This document shows positions 24,701-37,400 of a DNA stretch of 64,000 nt, in pieces. The notes under the pieces were generated by a model that was not told the DNA's origin, did not search any database, and worked only from the letters and a program-made list of their open reading frames with translations. The DNA lies in NCBI RefSeq assembly GCF_003945595.2, contig NW_024104292.1, positions 2,364,756-2,428,755 on the forward strand, in the 5' to 3' direction. How positions within the stretch are numbered: position 1 is the stretch's first letter; each line of letters opens with the position of its first letter. This stretch comes from Pipra filicauda (lineage: Eukaryota; Chordata; Aves; Passeriformes; Pipridae). The position numbers and the translations under genes are program-made.

Positions 24701-27300
24701 TAGGACATTAAAAGGCAAAGTATCTCCACATCATACAAATGTTGTGACGATTCGTACCACAGATAAGAGATCTGCATTGCAGCCGGGTGAAGGAAACTTT
24801 GTTCTTCTTCTTTAATAAACTTCCTGTCACATCTATCACTCCCAATCTCAATAATTTCAATCTTAATTGAACTTCCTTCTTTCATGATTAGTGAAGTGCC
24901 TGTAGCTGGATAACAGAGGTTAGTTATTTTCTAAATGCCAGTTTTAGGAGTCTGTAAATGACTGGAGAAGACAAGGAGTGCAATGCATGCATGTACTTTG
25001 ATGTGTGAAGATTAAATATTTTATGAGACAAATCATTTCCTTATGCCTCAAATGTGCGGTTTGTGTTGCTTGTTTTCTGTATTTTAAAAAAGTAGAGAGT
25101 TGTGTTATTACATTAGTGATGATGAAAGCAAAGGCATTTCTCTTGTGAACTGAGTCACATCTCTCTGTAACTCCTTTCATTTCAGTCAATGGCTGAGCAC
25201 ATGACCCTGTGTTTATGTAACATGATGTACTTTTGATATGCTAAAAGCTTACATGGAAATATACACTTTTGGTTGGGGAAATATGATCAATGTCCTTTTG
25301 CTGTGAGCAGGTGTCATGCAATAAACACACCAAGAGGTTTTCCTTTCAGCTTAATTAGTAGAAATTGGTATAATCTTTTTTAAGGTTTTGTTTCAGTAAA
25401 AAAGTTATTTATGCAGTTACTGCCACCACATACTGCTTTTGGATACAGGCTAACATAACACTGTGTTGTGTGGATAGTTCTCTAAAAGGGTCTGACAGCA
25501 CTTTTGCAGTGAGCCCCTGCGCCAGTAAAATGTGCTAAACTCTGTTGATGGCACCATGAAAATGTGTGAGGTAACTGGGGCCACATCGGGCCAGTCTTAG
25601 GACAAAAGGTTTCTAAGCAAAAAATTGTATTGATGGAATCAATTTATGATTTCTCCAATAAAAGAAATTTAAATGTAGAAGCTAAGTAGATTAAGATAAA
25701 GCCTATGTCTTTAATTGCTGAAATTTAAGTGTGGAAATTCTACAGTTTGGCTAATTCCACGACAGTGTGTGTGGAATTGCAAATAAAGACAACTTGGTTA
25801 CAAAGGGCTGTCAAACATGATTTGCACTATCAAGAGTTAAGCAGGGATGGATGATTGGCATGAGCTGCATATATTTAGTTAAGAAATAAAATACCCATAT
25901 AATTACTATTTTTACCTTTTTAATTGTAAAATAGGTTGAAATAAGAAACAACCAGATTTAAAATTGATTTTTTCATTGCATTAATTAATAAATTATTTTT
26001 AAAATTACTAATTCCTAAGAAAATGGATCTGCTTCATTGACTTTTTCCCTTTCCCTCTTCAGATTTGTCCCCAGGGCAAACATCTCTTTAGCTACACACC
26101 TGGCCTAGAAGAAACCTCACATTTCAAACTCTACTTGTTGTGACAGGGCCTGGTATGATGATTCTATTGCAGAACCAGAGGTGTGACAAAGTAAGGTGCA
26201 GTTGATAAAGCAGCTAACCCTTCCAAGTCAGGCTGCTGTTTCAAGGCAATTTTATCTCAGATCTAGGGGAAAAGGGTGTAGTTTGGGTGTACGAGGTAGG
26301 AAAATCAGTCCAGTGTAATTCTTTGTCTAGGACTAGATGATTTTGTTATTATCTGCAGTAAGCTGTGCTAGCAGTGTTATTTAGGGCTAGGCTGCATGTT
26401 TATACTGATGCTCTAAGAGTACTGATAGGAAGAGGGATTACCAAAGTTGGCTTTGTGGATGGGGAAAAAACATTCCACAGAAGTACCTGGGTGCAGGAGA
26501 GTGCTTATGAGGGGCTTAGACAGACCTCTGTCATTGGCTTTTCCTGTCTTCACTGAATCTTCTTCTGCTGGACAAAATAAAGAAATAAATATTTATACTG
26601 TAGTCTAATCTAATGTTGCTAAAGAACAACACTGTCTCTCCTCTGAATTACACTTTTGCATATGCACAGGATCAACCAGACTCTGCTCTCTACCTTTATG
26701 TCACACTTTCAGCTTAGATTATGCTTGAATATTTTATAAATAAGATAGATCTTGTTCATTCCAGTTTTTATGTTTACCACAGTTTGAACTGTAGCTCCAT
26801 TGCACCTTGGATGCAAAAGAGATGTGAGAACATTAGCTATGGACCCTCTATTTTGTATTACACTGCTCAAGTGTCTGTTTTGTGTCTCTTAACAAGCAGC
26901 AGGAACTCTGCCATATCCTGACTTGCTCGTCCTACTCCTTACACCCAGGTTGACGGGTCAGGCAGGTTGTAGCAACGGAAAGTTACTAACTACAAACATA
27001 TTGTCTCACTAGTTTCTTACAAAAAAAAAAGCGCTGAAGCAACACAAAGGGCATAAAATACAACAGAAAATCAGTCTCAGTGTTTGGCAGGGCATGGTGG
27101 TAGTGCTGAGTGTTTCCTTTTAGACTGTGGCATTAAAACAAATTAAACCAACTACCGTTGGAAATTTCTTTGTAGTATATGTATTAACTTAAGCTTTTTT
27201 TTTCAAAACTTACTTAACTAATATTTGAAGCTAGTATGGTCAGCTCATACTCGTGTTGGTGATAGCAATATAAAGGTGAATCTAGGAGCTCCTGAAATAG
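24701..27300. other. Non-coding AT-rich stretch
   Basis: No gene or recognisable repeat. Frames of 60-80 codons are scattered on both strands without any recognisable product. Confidence 0.5.
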
Positions 27301-27301
27301 T

Positions 27302-27319
27302 AAAAAAAAAAAAAAAAAA
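27302..27319. repeat. Poly-A run
   Basis: About 17 consecutive A. There is no transposon-like body or target duplication upstream that I can recognise, so it is not called as a retroposon tail. Confidence 0.9.
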
Positions 27320-29268
27320 GGTAGGACTGAAACAGAACATTCTTAACTGGAAGTGAACTCTCACTTTTGAGTGTTAATTATTTTAAATTAGACTTGCATT
27401 TCATTTTCATAAAAAAGGCATAAGAAAGGTTACAAATCTGTGTCATCTCCTGTGAATGAATTCTCTTTTTGAAGCTCTACAGCCTACGGTATTTAAATGA
27501 TCCCATCAGTGAATATTTTTCCCCAGTCAGGAACTATGCCTAACGAGCCAAGAAGAGCAGAGGCACATGTTTAGTCCTTCAGAAAGAATATTTATGCTCA
27601 AAGAGACCTATGGAGCTCAGAAACTATACAATCATCACTTAAAGGTCTGCAGGGCTGGCTCAAAGCAACAATTTGCACTGGTGATACACGTAGTAGGGAC
27701 TACTTTGAGAGCAGCTCCTCTAAGACAACTACCACTCTTCTATTCTGTTTTCTTCTCATTCATTTCCATTATACCCTGAACCTTTCATTACTGAACAAGA
27801 GGCAACTCTGCAGCAGATATTTCATCTAGAAAGCAATTTCTATGAGGGTGTGGGTTTTTTCAATAACATTACTAATATTACTAACATTATTAATAATATT
27901 GCATGTATAAAGGAATAGATCCTGCTTTCATTTGTAACATCATAAACTCTGCAGATTTGCCATGATTTACCATGGTTTTGCATACACAAGGACATAGTTT
28001 GGCAGGCTATTTACCACACATCAAGAGGGTTAAGTACAACATCCTAAAGTTGGAAATTAACGTGAATTTTAGCTATTGAGGTAAATAGGGATAAGATTGG
28101 TTTGTAGCTAAGTTTAGTACCATCTGAATGCCAAGAAATCTCCAGAATGGTTTGAGTGCTGTACGCAGTGCTCTGGTAGGCTTGCTGTTACCCTTAGAGG
28201 GCCTTAAAAGTATCTGGATATTTCCAGGGTGCAAGGAGGTTGTCTTTCCTGAAGGAAAAGGTGACAACCTTCTTTCCCCTAACAGTGCCACCTACACTTT
28301 CTCTCAACTGGGTTCATAACATGCAGAGATTACACTTGGCCGTGTGAAGTGGTATTCCCTCACCTCTCACTGGAGATGGCATACAAACCAGTTGTCTTAC
28401 AGGAATCAAACAGTTGATGTATACTGGGAGAAGGTAAAGAACCTTTGTTTTTCCTAGAGAAAATGAATACCAAACAGGTTCCAAGATTTTATGAGATTTG
28501 CTCAACCAGGAAGTTTTAACAGGGTGCCAGTTCTGAATACCTGTTTTGGGGCGTTTTTAACTACAAGTTCTGTTCTTCCTGTGAAAGAAGTGAAAAACAA
28601 ACAATAATAAAAGGTTTTTGTCTTAAAAAGACATTACCACAAGTTAAACAAATTAATATTTTGCCTTCGATTAGCTCTCATTTACTACTGAACTGTGAAT
28701 TTGCTGCTTCATTAGACATGAGGTGAACAAAGGGATTAATTAGATAAAGGTTATTACCTCTCCACAGCATTGGTACCTAAAATCCGTCATATCTCTATTC
28801 CCTATTAGATAGTGCATTATAAAGAACTGATCACTCTTTTGTTTCAAGTCCCAAAATATGGTGTGCCAGGTCATATGCTAAGAAAAGTTTGTCGTAGATA
28901 TGATTAAAGCTGCTTTATTCTCATTTTTGGTATAACACAGGACTGAAATTGGAGCCCAGTCTTGTTGAAATTTATGAAAGTTTCCTATGAATGAAAACAG
29001 AAGCAGATCACTGAATGAGAATTCTCCTCGCATACAATGAAATGTATAGGTCAAAAGCCAGATTAGCCACCCAGGCTGGGATGAATGTACCTGTTTGTTA
29101 AATCCCAGCTGAGGAAGCAGCCTTGAATTAACCAAAAAATGCTTCCTCTGCTCTGCACAGGACAAGGAATCCACTCAAGGACATATTTCTTCTGAGGCAT
29201 CAAGGTTAAACCATCTGCACTAGCAGGATAGCACTATTAGACAAGAGACCTTTTGTAGAAGCACGATA
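27320..29268. other. Non-coding AT-rich stretch
   Basis: Contains an AAT-rich low-complexity patch at about 27860-27902. A 98-codon minus frame at 28878-29174 is unrecognised. No repeat family identified. Confidence 0.5.
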
Positions 29269-29334
29269 TACATTGAATTAACTAGTCATTGAATTAGCCA
29301 TTGAATTAGCCATCAACTAGCCATTGAATTAACA
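29269..29334. repeat. Degenerate mini-tandem repeat, about 14-bp unit
   Basis: The word CATTGAATTA recurs about four times with spacers such as 'gc' and 'actagt', giving a unit of roughly 14 bp with one diverged unit ('catcaactagc'). Confidence 0.8.
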
Positions 29335-29410
29335 CACTTTTAATCTAGCCAGCTCCAAACCCAACTACAAAAGCCAGTTGCATCTCTAACTACAAACCAT
29401 ATTCGAGAAT

Positions 29411-29424
29411 ACACACACACACAC
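29411..29424. repeat. Short (AC)7 microsatellite
   Basis: Seven AC units followed by TA-rich sequence. A second short TA5/CA5 run lies at 29891-29910. Confidence 0.85.
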
Positions 29425-30059
29425 ATTTATATAGACATACATATATAAAGTATAGGATATATATGAATGTATATCTTTACAGCTAGGCACTGTCTGTGTT
29501 TCAATTTCCAATCTTTGTCACATGCAGAGAAACTGTGATCTTGAATACATTTTAATTGATGTGTTCAAGTCATTACTAGGCTTGAGTGAGGAGAAATAGA
29601 AATTCTTCCTTCTTTAATGTTTGGAATATTTTCACTGGTCCTCTTCTCTTGCAAGAGTTGTTGTCTCACTCTAAAAGGGATGTCATAGCAAAGCCAGAGG
29701 TAAGCCGTTAGCAATTAAATAAGTTTGCAGGAGACAGAAAGCAACCAGGTCTGTCAAAATCTACTGTTAACTGCTACATAGTTACTAACACAATGTCCTG
29801 TCATCTGCAGGGAAAAAAAAAGGAAAAATATGTGGTAGCTTAAGAAGTTATTGAAAGAATGGTGTAATAATGCTACTAGGATACAAAAGATATATATATA
29901 CACACACACATGCATCCACTGTTTTCTGAATCCTTTTTCACCACTGCACAGAACTGTACCTCAGTTTTCATGGGTGTGTGCTGTATAGTTTTATTCCAGA
30001 ACAGCACAAAGTAGGTGCAGTTTGCTGGTGAATCTGGCCAGCAAGTCTTTATGTTTATA
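29425..30059. other. Non-coding AT-rich stretch
   Basis: TA- and CA-rich low-complexity DNA, nothing else recognised. Confidence 0.5.
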
Positions 30060-30275
30060 TCATCATTAGGAAATATTTTTCACCCAGAGGGTGGTTGGGT
30101 GCTGGAACAGGCTCTCCAGGGAAGTGTCATAACACCAAGTCTGCCAGAGTTCAAGAAGTGTTTGGACAGTGCTCTCGGGCACCTGATGTGATTCATGGGG
30201 ATGGTCCTGTGCAGGGCCAGGACTTGGACTCGATGATCCTTGTGGTTCCCTTCCAACTCAAGATACTCCATGATT
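30060..30275 (+). mobile_element. CR1 LINE 3' end, + strand
   Basis: It opens with the CR1 segment 'attaggaaatatttttcacc' (end of ORF2) followed by 'ggtgctggaacaggctctcc', and ends with 'gacttggactcgatgatcct' and 'ttcccttccaactcaagata', the 3' UTR words of avian CR1. The octamer tail is reduced to 'ctccatgattt'. The copy is 5' truncated to about 215 bp, the usual fate of CR1 insertions, and encodes nothing intact. Confidence 0.93.
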
Positions 30276-31885
30276 TACATTTGAGTGAAGTAAGAGTGCA
30301 GAGTGGACACGAGTCAGACTGATACTTTGCTCGGTTACCCAAAGTTGCCAGCATCCCAGAAGCAGCTATGTGCAGCATGAATTACAGCATTAGCTACTTC
30401 AAAAGCATCAGGTCTGTTGTATTTGATGCTGGATTTATTGGATGCACTTGAGCATAGCAAATTCAAGAAGTCAGAAGCATCCCACATGCACTGAGCTCAA
30501 ATCAGGTACAATACTGTACTTGTATGTGGTGGCTTTTTGTCCTTGAGTTCCAGTTGGTCAACATCCACAGGAATATAGCGATAAATTACTGCTAGACATA
30601 AGAATCTTCTGCCGTAACTAATGGAGTTGTCTGGTCTGATGGTGTTCCTGTAAAGGATTGTTATAGTAGATCCTGATACAATTAAAGATATTTCAAAGAT
30701 GTCTACATTTTATACCGTGAAGAGCATTAATTCATTGTGTCTACTCAGAGTGTAATATCAAAAAGACACTTCCACACTTATAATGAATTAAGAGCTGAGC
30801 CTCAAAGAGGTTTATTATCTTGGGCTAAATGTCGCGTTATAAAGTCAGATAGTTTCTTCTCAGTCTGGAAGTGGACAAAGGCAAGCTTATACTTGCCCAA
30901 AGAATGTGGTATAAGCTTACACAGTTTCTCTCAAAAGAACTTCAGATATGGTCTGGTCTTTATGCAAAAGATTTTGAGGGTAGGAGACAAATAAACCTCA
31001 AACTGATCAGCCTTAATCTAATATCAGAGTTGATTTTTTGGTCTGTTTATACCTCTTAAGAAGAGGTTTAAGTTAAATTGAACAGCTATGCTTATAGCAG
31101 AGCAAAGCTGTTTACATTGGGGATTATACCAGCATAGCTTCACCTAGACAGCTGTATGTAGACAAAGTCTGCAGATGTACTGTGATAAAAATGTAATAAG
31201 CTATAAGATGGAGAGGAGGAAAGACAAGAATAACAACAATAATTTGTTGTTTGTATTTCATAGGCTTTGAAAAACTTAAAAAAAAGAAAATTCTCTTTCC
31301 TGTCTCTGTGTGAAAGACTCAATCAGACAATAGGGTAAAATATTTCTTCCAGGACTTAGGAAACTGCACTGCTGACTATAGAGAAAATGCTGCCAGATTC
31401 AGGAAGTAAACAGGCTCAAATAAACAGAAAAACAACATTTACTTTTCTCAAATCTCTTCTTTTAAAGTAAATCTTCTCTCCTAACAACCATATGGAAAAA
31501 TAGCTCAGACACAAACGTTACTGGTAACTCCCAGGTTGCTTCAATGAAAATACATTGTGCATGGCCTCTTGCACCCATGGCACACTTCCCTGGAAAGCAC
31601 TCACCCCTTCACTCACCAGCACAATTAAGCATGCTGCATGTTGTTACACATGATGGGCAAGCATGGGCATAGGATTTATGAGTCTCCAGATAGGGGCTTA
31701 AAAGTTTGAGACAACATTTTTAGGTTTTGGCAAAGACGGTGCCAGCTGGCTGGCTCTCAGGATTTCTCCTGTCAAGTGATCCGTGAAGCAGTGTTGGCAC
31801 CAGCTGCACAGGAAATCAAGTATACTTGGACCCTCAAAGGAAGGTCAAGTGCCTCACTGACAGCCTCCAGCAGGCATCAAAGAAA
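30276..31885. other. Non-coding stretch between CR1 and the long LTR
   Basis: Unique-looking AT-rich DNA; overlapping 60-85 codon frames at 30737-31059 (+) are unrecognised. Confidence 0.5.
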
Positions 31886-31890
31886 GAGTG
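31886..31890. repeat. Target-site duplication GAGTG, left copy
   Basis: GAGTG directly precedes the LTR's TGTCATGG end and recurs at 33176-33180 directly after its terminal CA. Confidence 0.9.
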
Positions 31891-33175
31891 TGTCATGGTT
31901 TGAGAGCTCTAAAAAACCCAATTCCCTAGTCTAAGCCCCCTCTCACATCTCAACCTAATGTGAGATGGGTTTGCCAGACAACCACACGAGACTTAAATGG
32001 GGGAAAGGGAATATATTACAATGACTATACAAATAAATACTACAATACATTATATACAGTCTTAATTATCTCTACCATGACATAAGTATTTACAATGGAT
32101 CAAATCTCTTCTCCCCTCCAAATAAAAGTCCAGGAGGGAAGAAGGAAAGATCCCTTCTTCAGAGCAGCAATGTCTCTGAGGCAGCAGATTTATCTGTTTC
32201 ACTCTTCTTCTCATGCAGCAGCTGGATCTCTGCCAGCACGCACGAGGGGTATCCAAGCCCCTCAGCCACCCGTCTTCGAACGAGGGTCTTCCTCCGTGGG
32301 CTGCGTAGCAGGGACAAAACTCACTTCACCACGGTCATATCACAAAGTGCAGGGGGCATCTTCGTGAAAGTCCCTTCCTCAGAGGGTTCACCCCTGAGTC
32401 AGAACATCTTGGGCAGCTTTCAGTTGAAAGCCTTTGCCTCAAGAGTTCTACCAGAGCTCCTGTGCTCTGTCTCAGGCTGCTAGGCTTGGCAGCAGCAGCG
32501 AGGGGGGAGCCAAGGTCACCCCCTCTGCATTCCTTCTCTGTCTCGGTCTAGCTTTCCAGGACGCTTTGAGCTTTTCAACTCTTCTCTTTGGTGCATGTTG
32601 CACTCTACGACTCCTCTCAAGCCGGAGTCCATCTCCCTCATTTTTTGGAGGTCTCAGAGGGGTATGGAGGTTTTATTCCAGTTCTTACCCCAACTTCCTC
32701 TCTCTCTGCTCTCTCAGACAACTCGGTGTCTTCCTTGCTCAGCTGCATGATGTTTCTGCTGCTTCTCTGTTCAGTTCTTATCTGTTGGCTTTTAGCCATA
32801 ACCTCTGTTCACTGCTGTCTCTGCCGCTGCTTTTCAGCATCTCTCGTTGCGGCTCACAGTGGAGATACAACCCCCAGCTCATAGCTACAGACACATAGTC
32901 CAGCTTAACACTGTTCCAAGTCTCTGTAGCCCCCCGCCGGGGCTGGGGGGGGCCCAGAGGCCCCAAGGGGCTCCGAGCCCCTTCCTCATGGCATTCACAA
33001 CATGGCTACCACTTCTACTACCAAACTACAACCAAGCTTCTCTTCCGTTTGCTTGTGGTATGTTTATATTTCACAGAAGCACTCATTGATTAAAACATCA
33101 AAACTTCCAGGGTCACCACCCCCTGGGGTTTTACAATTTTATAACTTCAGCGGAAAACTGTTTCCCCCCACCACA
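31891..33175 (-). mobile_element. Long solo LTR of an avian endogenous retrovirus, 1,285 bp
   Basis: Ends are TGTCATGGTTTGAG and CCCCCCACCACA, again TG...CA, flanked by a perfect 5-bp duplication. The sense strand is taken as minus because avian LTRs of this type end in '...aaaccatgaca', here found as its complement at the left end. The body is long for an LTR and GC-rich in the middle. At 32930-32981 is a dense G/C block: runs of eight and four G, and GGGGCTCCGAGCCCC, a 15-base near-palindrome. Open frames of 154 and 98 codons at 32434-32898 and 32588-32884 (+) fall on the antisense strand of the LTR and are not credible genes. No internal viral genes are next to it, so it is a solo LTR. Confidence 0.88.
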
Positions 33176-33180
33176 GAGTG
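33176..33180. repeat. Target-site duplication GAGTG, right copy
   Basis: Exact repeat of 31886-31890, directly after the LTR's terminal CA. Confidence 0.9.
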
Positions 33181-34462
33181 GGAAGGCAAAAAGAAAAAAA
33201 ACAAGCAACTGAATTCAGAAAGAAACTGAGGGAAAAGAGATATGTGCTGGGTTCAAGAGAGTATGACCATCACCTTCAAACCCATGGGCTGGCCCTGTGG
33301 AAATGGAAACCACACTGCTAGGACTGGAAATCCTCATGTTTCACTTCAGTCTTCAAGTACAATTACTATGTCTGAGTGTTATTGTTTATTGTCTATGTTG
33401 TGCTGTCTACTGCTGAAATTAATTGCTTCCTAAATTTATTCAAATATGTGCAAACCAGATATAGTGGAGGAACATGGCTTACAGACTCCTACAACATGAT
33501 TTCCCACCGGTGACATTCATTGCAATAACAGAGAGTCAGTCCTTCACAGCTGAGGCCATTTTAAGAACCCTCCTGGCTGGAGCAGAGCTCACTCAGGCAT
33601 GCAGTCCTGCTGAAAGGAACAAGACTAACTGCTTTTGGGTGATGTGCAAAATAAAGGCTGAAAATTCCCAGGACTTGATCAGCTGAGATGCTGAATGACC
33701 TTGACTACCACTGAACTCAACAGGGCATTTGGCATCTCTTTGGATTTGTCCCCTGCTAATGGGAGCATCTGTTCTTGGCTGTGGTGGTCTCTGCTCCCCT
33801 TCTCCATCATGAGGCAGCCCAGCCTCCAGCCAGTGAACATAACTGTGAGCGAGAAGGCTTAGATCAAGAATTCTAAGGTTTGAAAAATAGCCCAGAAACA
33901 CTATTTTTTTTATTGAGCACTTCTCCTGGCAGTGAGTCTGATGGATATTCTGAAGCAGAATAAGCAGTGTTCAGCCTGTCCCCACCATCTGCCCAAGTCC
34001 TGTTTTCTTTTCCTCATTAAGTTCCATTGGGAAATATCAGTAGAAATTGGGGTTTTCCTTACCAAGATCATGTGTTGGTTTGTACTGAAACTCATGAGTT
34101 CTTTGTATTCTAGGAGAATACAGGTGCAGCACAATGCATGGTAACCATTTGAACTTTCTGAGATAATCTGCTCTAAAACTTGATAGGGCTTTTGAACTGT
34201 GTTCATGCTAATCTGGCAATTGGATAAATCTCGTTTTCTGCCCAATTGCAAAATAAAGACAACAGAGGAGATGTATTCAAGACATAAACCAGTGATTTGG
34301 GAGCAGATGGAAATCTGTGCAACTAGTGAGTTACAGACTGTCTTTTTTTCTTCTCCCATGTGTCTTGCATGATCCAAGAAAATCCTTCTGATGAAAGATC
34401 CAAGTTAAGGAGTGACTGCAACACTAGCTAGGCAAAACAGAGGGAGAAAAGACACAGGTTAT
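33181..34462. other. Non-coding stretch downstream of the long LTR
   Basis: A GC-richer patch at about 33510-33850 and two minus-strand frames (102 codons at 33593-33901; 155 codons at 33910-34377) show no recognisable domain. They may be chance or remains of an old element. Confidence 0.4.
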
Positions 34463-34490
34463 TATTTATTTGTAGCTATTTATTTGTAGC
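34463..34490. repeat. Perfect tandem duplication, 14 bp x 2
   Basis: TATTTATTTGTAGC occurs twice in a row (34463-34476 and 34477-34490). Confidence 0.9.
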
Positions 34491-37400
34491 ACCTTGAGGA
34501 AGAACTGACCACAGAGACACTATTGCACTGTTCACTGAACAAATATATAGACAGACTCCTTGCTGTAAACAACTAATGCTTGAAAGAATGAAGAACACAA
34601 AGTATAGAAGGATAAAATTGTACATTTTTTATGTAGAATGCTGCAGCACAGTCAAGATTCAAATCCATTGTTTCTCAATCTTTTATATAAGTTTATCTTT
34701 CATTGCTATGGAGATACAACTGTACAGTTTTTACCTTAATTCAAAGCAACTTATGGGGGAAAATCACTTTAGCATTGATAACTTTGCCTTCCTAACTAGT
34801 CTGTTCTGTTTCAGTTATTCACTTCTGTTCCAGTTATTCACTTCATTTCTGAAACTCTTTTTCACTATTTTTGTTTAAAATGCACACTATATGATTGAAA
34901 TCTCTTTCACATGGAAATTTGGTCTCATGTCTTATTATGATCATGGGAAGTGTCTGTAAATACTCCCTAGAGTATTTGTACATCTCCGAAATGTCTACTT
35001 TGTCTGGGAGGAATCACCCTCTGGAGGAAGTTATCATGGTTCATAAGTAAAGCAAAAGCCTATATTACTAGCCTGGACCATAACACTTATTTCTGGAAAC
35101 CTAAAATCAAAGCAAATTAATTTTCATTTCTGGTACACCTTTCAACTCCTAAATCTCATTAAATAAATGCTCAGTTAAACTCATTAAAGGTAAGACCATT
35201 CCTTCTGAAAACACTATGCTAAACAGTTTGATCCTAGAGACTATGAAATCTGGTGGAGATTCTATCACTTCTACTGAGCTATTAGGAAATATTCTGACAC
35301 TGTAGTGACAGGTGACAGGATAAAATGTGGTGACAGCTTCTGATATGGAGGAGAGTCTGTATTACATCTGACCACATTTAAGTGTTTATGGCATCAACTA
35401 AAATATATAATGTGGTACAAATGGTACCACGTTTGTTCTCTGACAGTGAGACCAGCATGGGTTATCTTGACTAAGTGTCTGCCTGCAGTTTCTCTCACCA
35501 TCTTAAACAGAATGGCCATGCAGAAAAGTTGTATTGGGAATGGTTCCTCCCACATACTGACCTCTGAGCTATGTCCAGCAGTTAGCAGTAAAGTGATAGC
35601 TGGTGCAGGCCAAGGCTGCGCCACACACTGCTTTAGCAATTTTTTTGGTAGGGATGACTGAATTCCAGTGCCCAGCACTGTTTCTTGGCCATGTTTAATT
35701 TGTTAGTGTAGAGGTAGCCTTAAGGTGCAATTCATCTCCTCCCAATACAGACATTAAATGTAGATCAATTTTCTCAAGCTGTGATCTGTGAACCATTTGG
35801 TGATCTGTAAGACATCACAAGGTGATTTCACAAGTGTTTTGAAATTATGTCAAAAGCTTTTAAATATAAATGCACACACATATATTTTCAGGCATGAAAG
35901 CAGGAAAACAAAATGGGGAAAAAATAAATGTCATTGTAGATCTTTCCCAGGCTAGCCAAATTTTATTTGGATATAAAGGAAAACCATCATGGCAATGCTG
36001 TACTAGATGATATTTGGCATAATTTCAAAAAAGTTGTCTGGAAGAAGGGTTTAAAAAACTTTAGGAACAGCAGGCTAGATGACCCCTGGGTGTCCATACG
36101 GCCCCATAACTCTTTTCTATTTGAAGGGATTTGCAGATGCATTGCCTTGGATGGGAACTGGTTTCCATGAATCCAGTTTTTTCTTCCCTGCACTTAGGTG
36201 TAAAGTGAGGCAGAAGCAGGAGGTGGATGGAAATGGGAATCATTAGGGGGTTGAACTGGCAATGAACGGTGCAATGATCCCATGATAGTTCTGCTATTCT
36301 AAGTATATCAACTCCCCAAGTTTTATTAGTTACTCTTTCAGTTGTGGTACTGCTGATGTGAGTCACGTTTCTCCTTCTGTGCCACCTGGGTGCTCTGAGT
36401 TTCTGATCCACATATCTGTCCCCCTCCCACACTAGGACACTGTCACCTCTGTGAGGTCTTTGCTGCCCTTCTCCCCTTCCCCAGCCAAATTCTTCTGCAG
36501 AGCACAGTCTGCAGAGATCTTCAGCCCTTAGGTTGGAGTGAGAAAGAAAGTAAGTGAAGAGCAGAAAGTACTGGGACAGCAGCTGGTGGTCAAAGACATT
36601 TTCATGGTGTGGAGGGATTATATCTGGGAATTCAGGGCCTTCCTGCACTGCTGTTTCCATCACAGACCAATATATACAAGCTCTAGTCTCCAGCAAGATC
36701 CAGCTGGCAGTGGGATGGGAACTGAAGAGGGGAAAGAGACACTCATTGTCCTCCAAGATATTACTGCTGCATCCCTGTCTAGATAAATGTCTTGCTTCAA
36801 TAGTACCTCAATACTTTTTAAGTTCACTATTTGAATCAGGTCACCTCAGGTTAGGTTTGGATTCAGCAGGCATATTTTGGGTGAGACATCCCTCGTACAC
36901 CCATGTACCACATTTCTCCAGTCTACATCTCTAAGTTTGAGAGACACACTCAAACTTTATGTCAATTCATCCTTTTGTGGCCTGTTCTAATGTCATCTGA
37001 ATTTTCTATTAACTAGTTTGGCCATCAACCAGTTTGTCTATGCTACATAATAGGGTTTTGTACAAAATGGGTTTTTCGATGTGTTAGGAATGTCATGTTT
37101 TAATCAATGTCTCTTTGAATGTTAAATCTAATGAAGGCTGTAAGTGAGAGACTATAAATGCACAGAGAGAGTTACCATGGAAACCAGAGGAGTATCTGCT
37201 GGGTACCCCACACTGGCAGCATGGTGCAGCACAGCCCTGGTGCAAGGCAGAGGCTTTCCAAAGCATTTTCAGAAGTCAGATCAAGGTTTTTCAAAGCTTG
37301 GAGCACAGAGCTGGGTGATGGTTTGGGGGCAGCTTGTAGGCTGGCCAGTGTCGTGACAGTAGGGTGGCAGCTGGTGGAGTCATCCGCTGAGCTGGCACAC

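Noticed and set aside
27302..27319. Poly-A run as tail of a processed pseudogene or SINE
   Set aside because: No recognisable body upstream and no flanking duplication.
29269..29334. Short tandem array as a CRISPR-like array
   Set aside because: The units are directly adjacent and degenerate with no unique spacers, and the DNA is vertebrate.
32434..32898. 154-codon and 98-codon + strand frames that could look like a secreted or membrane protein
   Set aside because: They lie wholly inside the 1,285-bp solo LTR, on its antisense strand, and are leucine/serine-rich because of the C/T-rich composition.
11952..33175. Pairing of the LTRs at 11952 and 31891 as the ends of one provirus
   Set aside because: Their sequences and lengths differ, each has its own target duplication, and no viral genes lie between them.
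33593..34377. Two consecutive minus-strand frames (102 and 155 codons) as a gene downstream of the long LTR
   Set aside because: No retroviral or other domain visible, and the frames are separated by a stop and lack homologous residues to any family I recognise.
36060..36110. Possible + strand CR1 3' end ('aggctagatgacccctggg')
   Set aside because: Only about 20 bases match and the expected 'gtcccttccaac' and octamer tail are absent.
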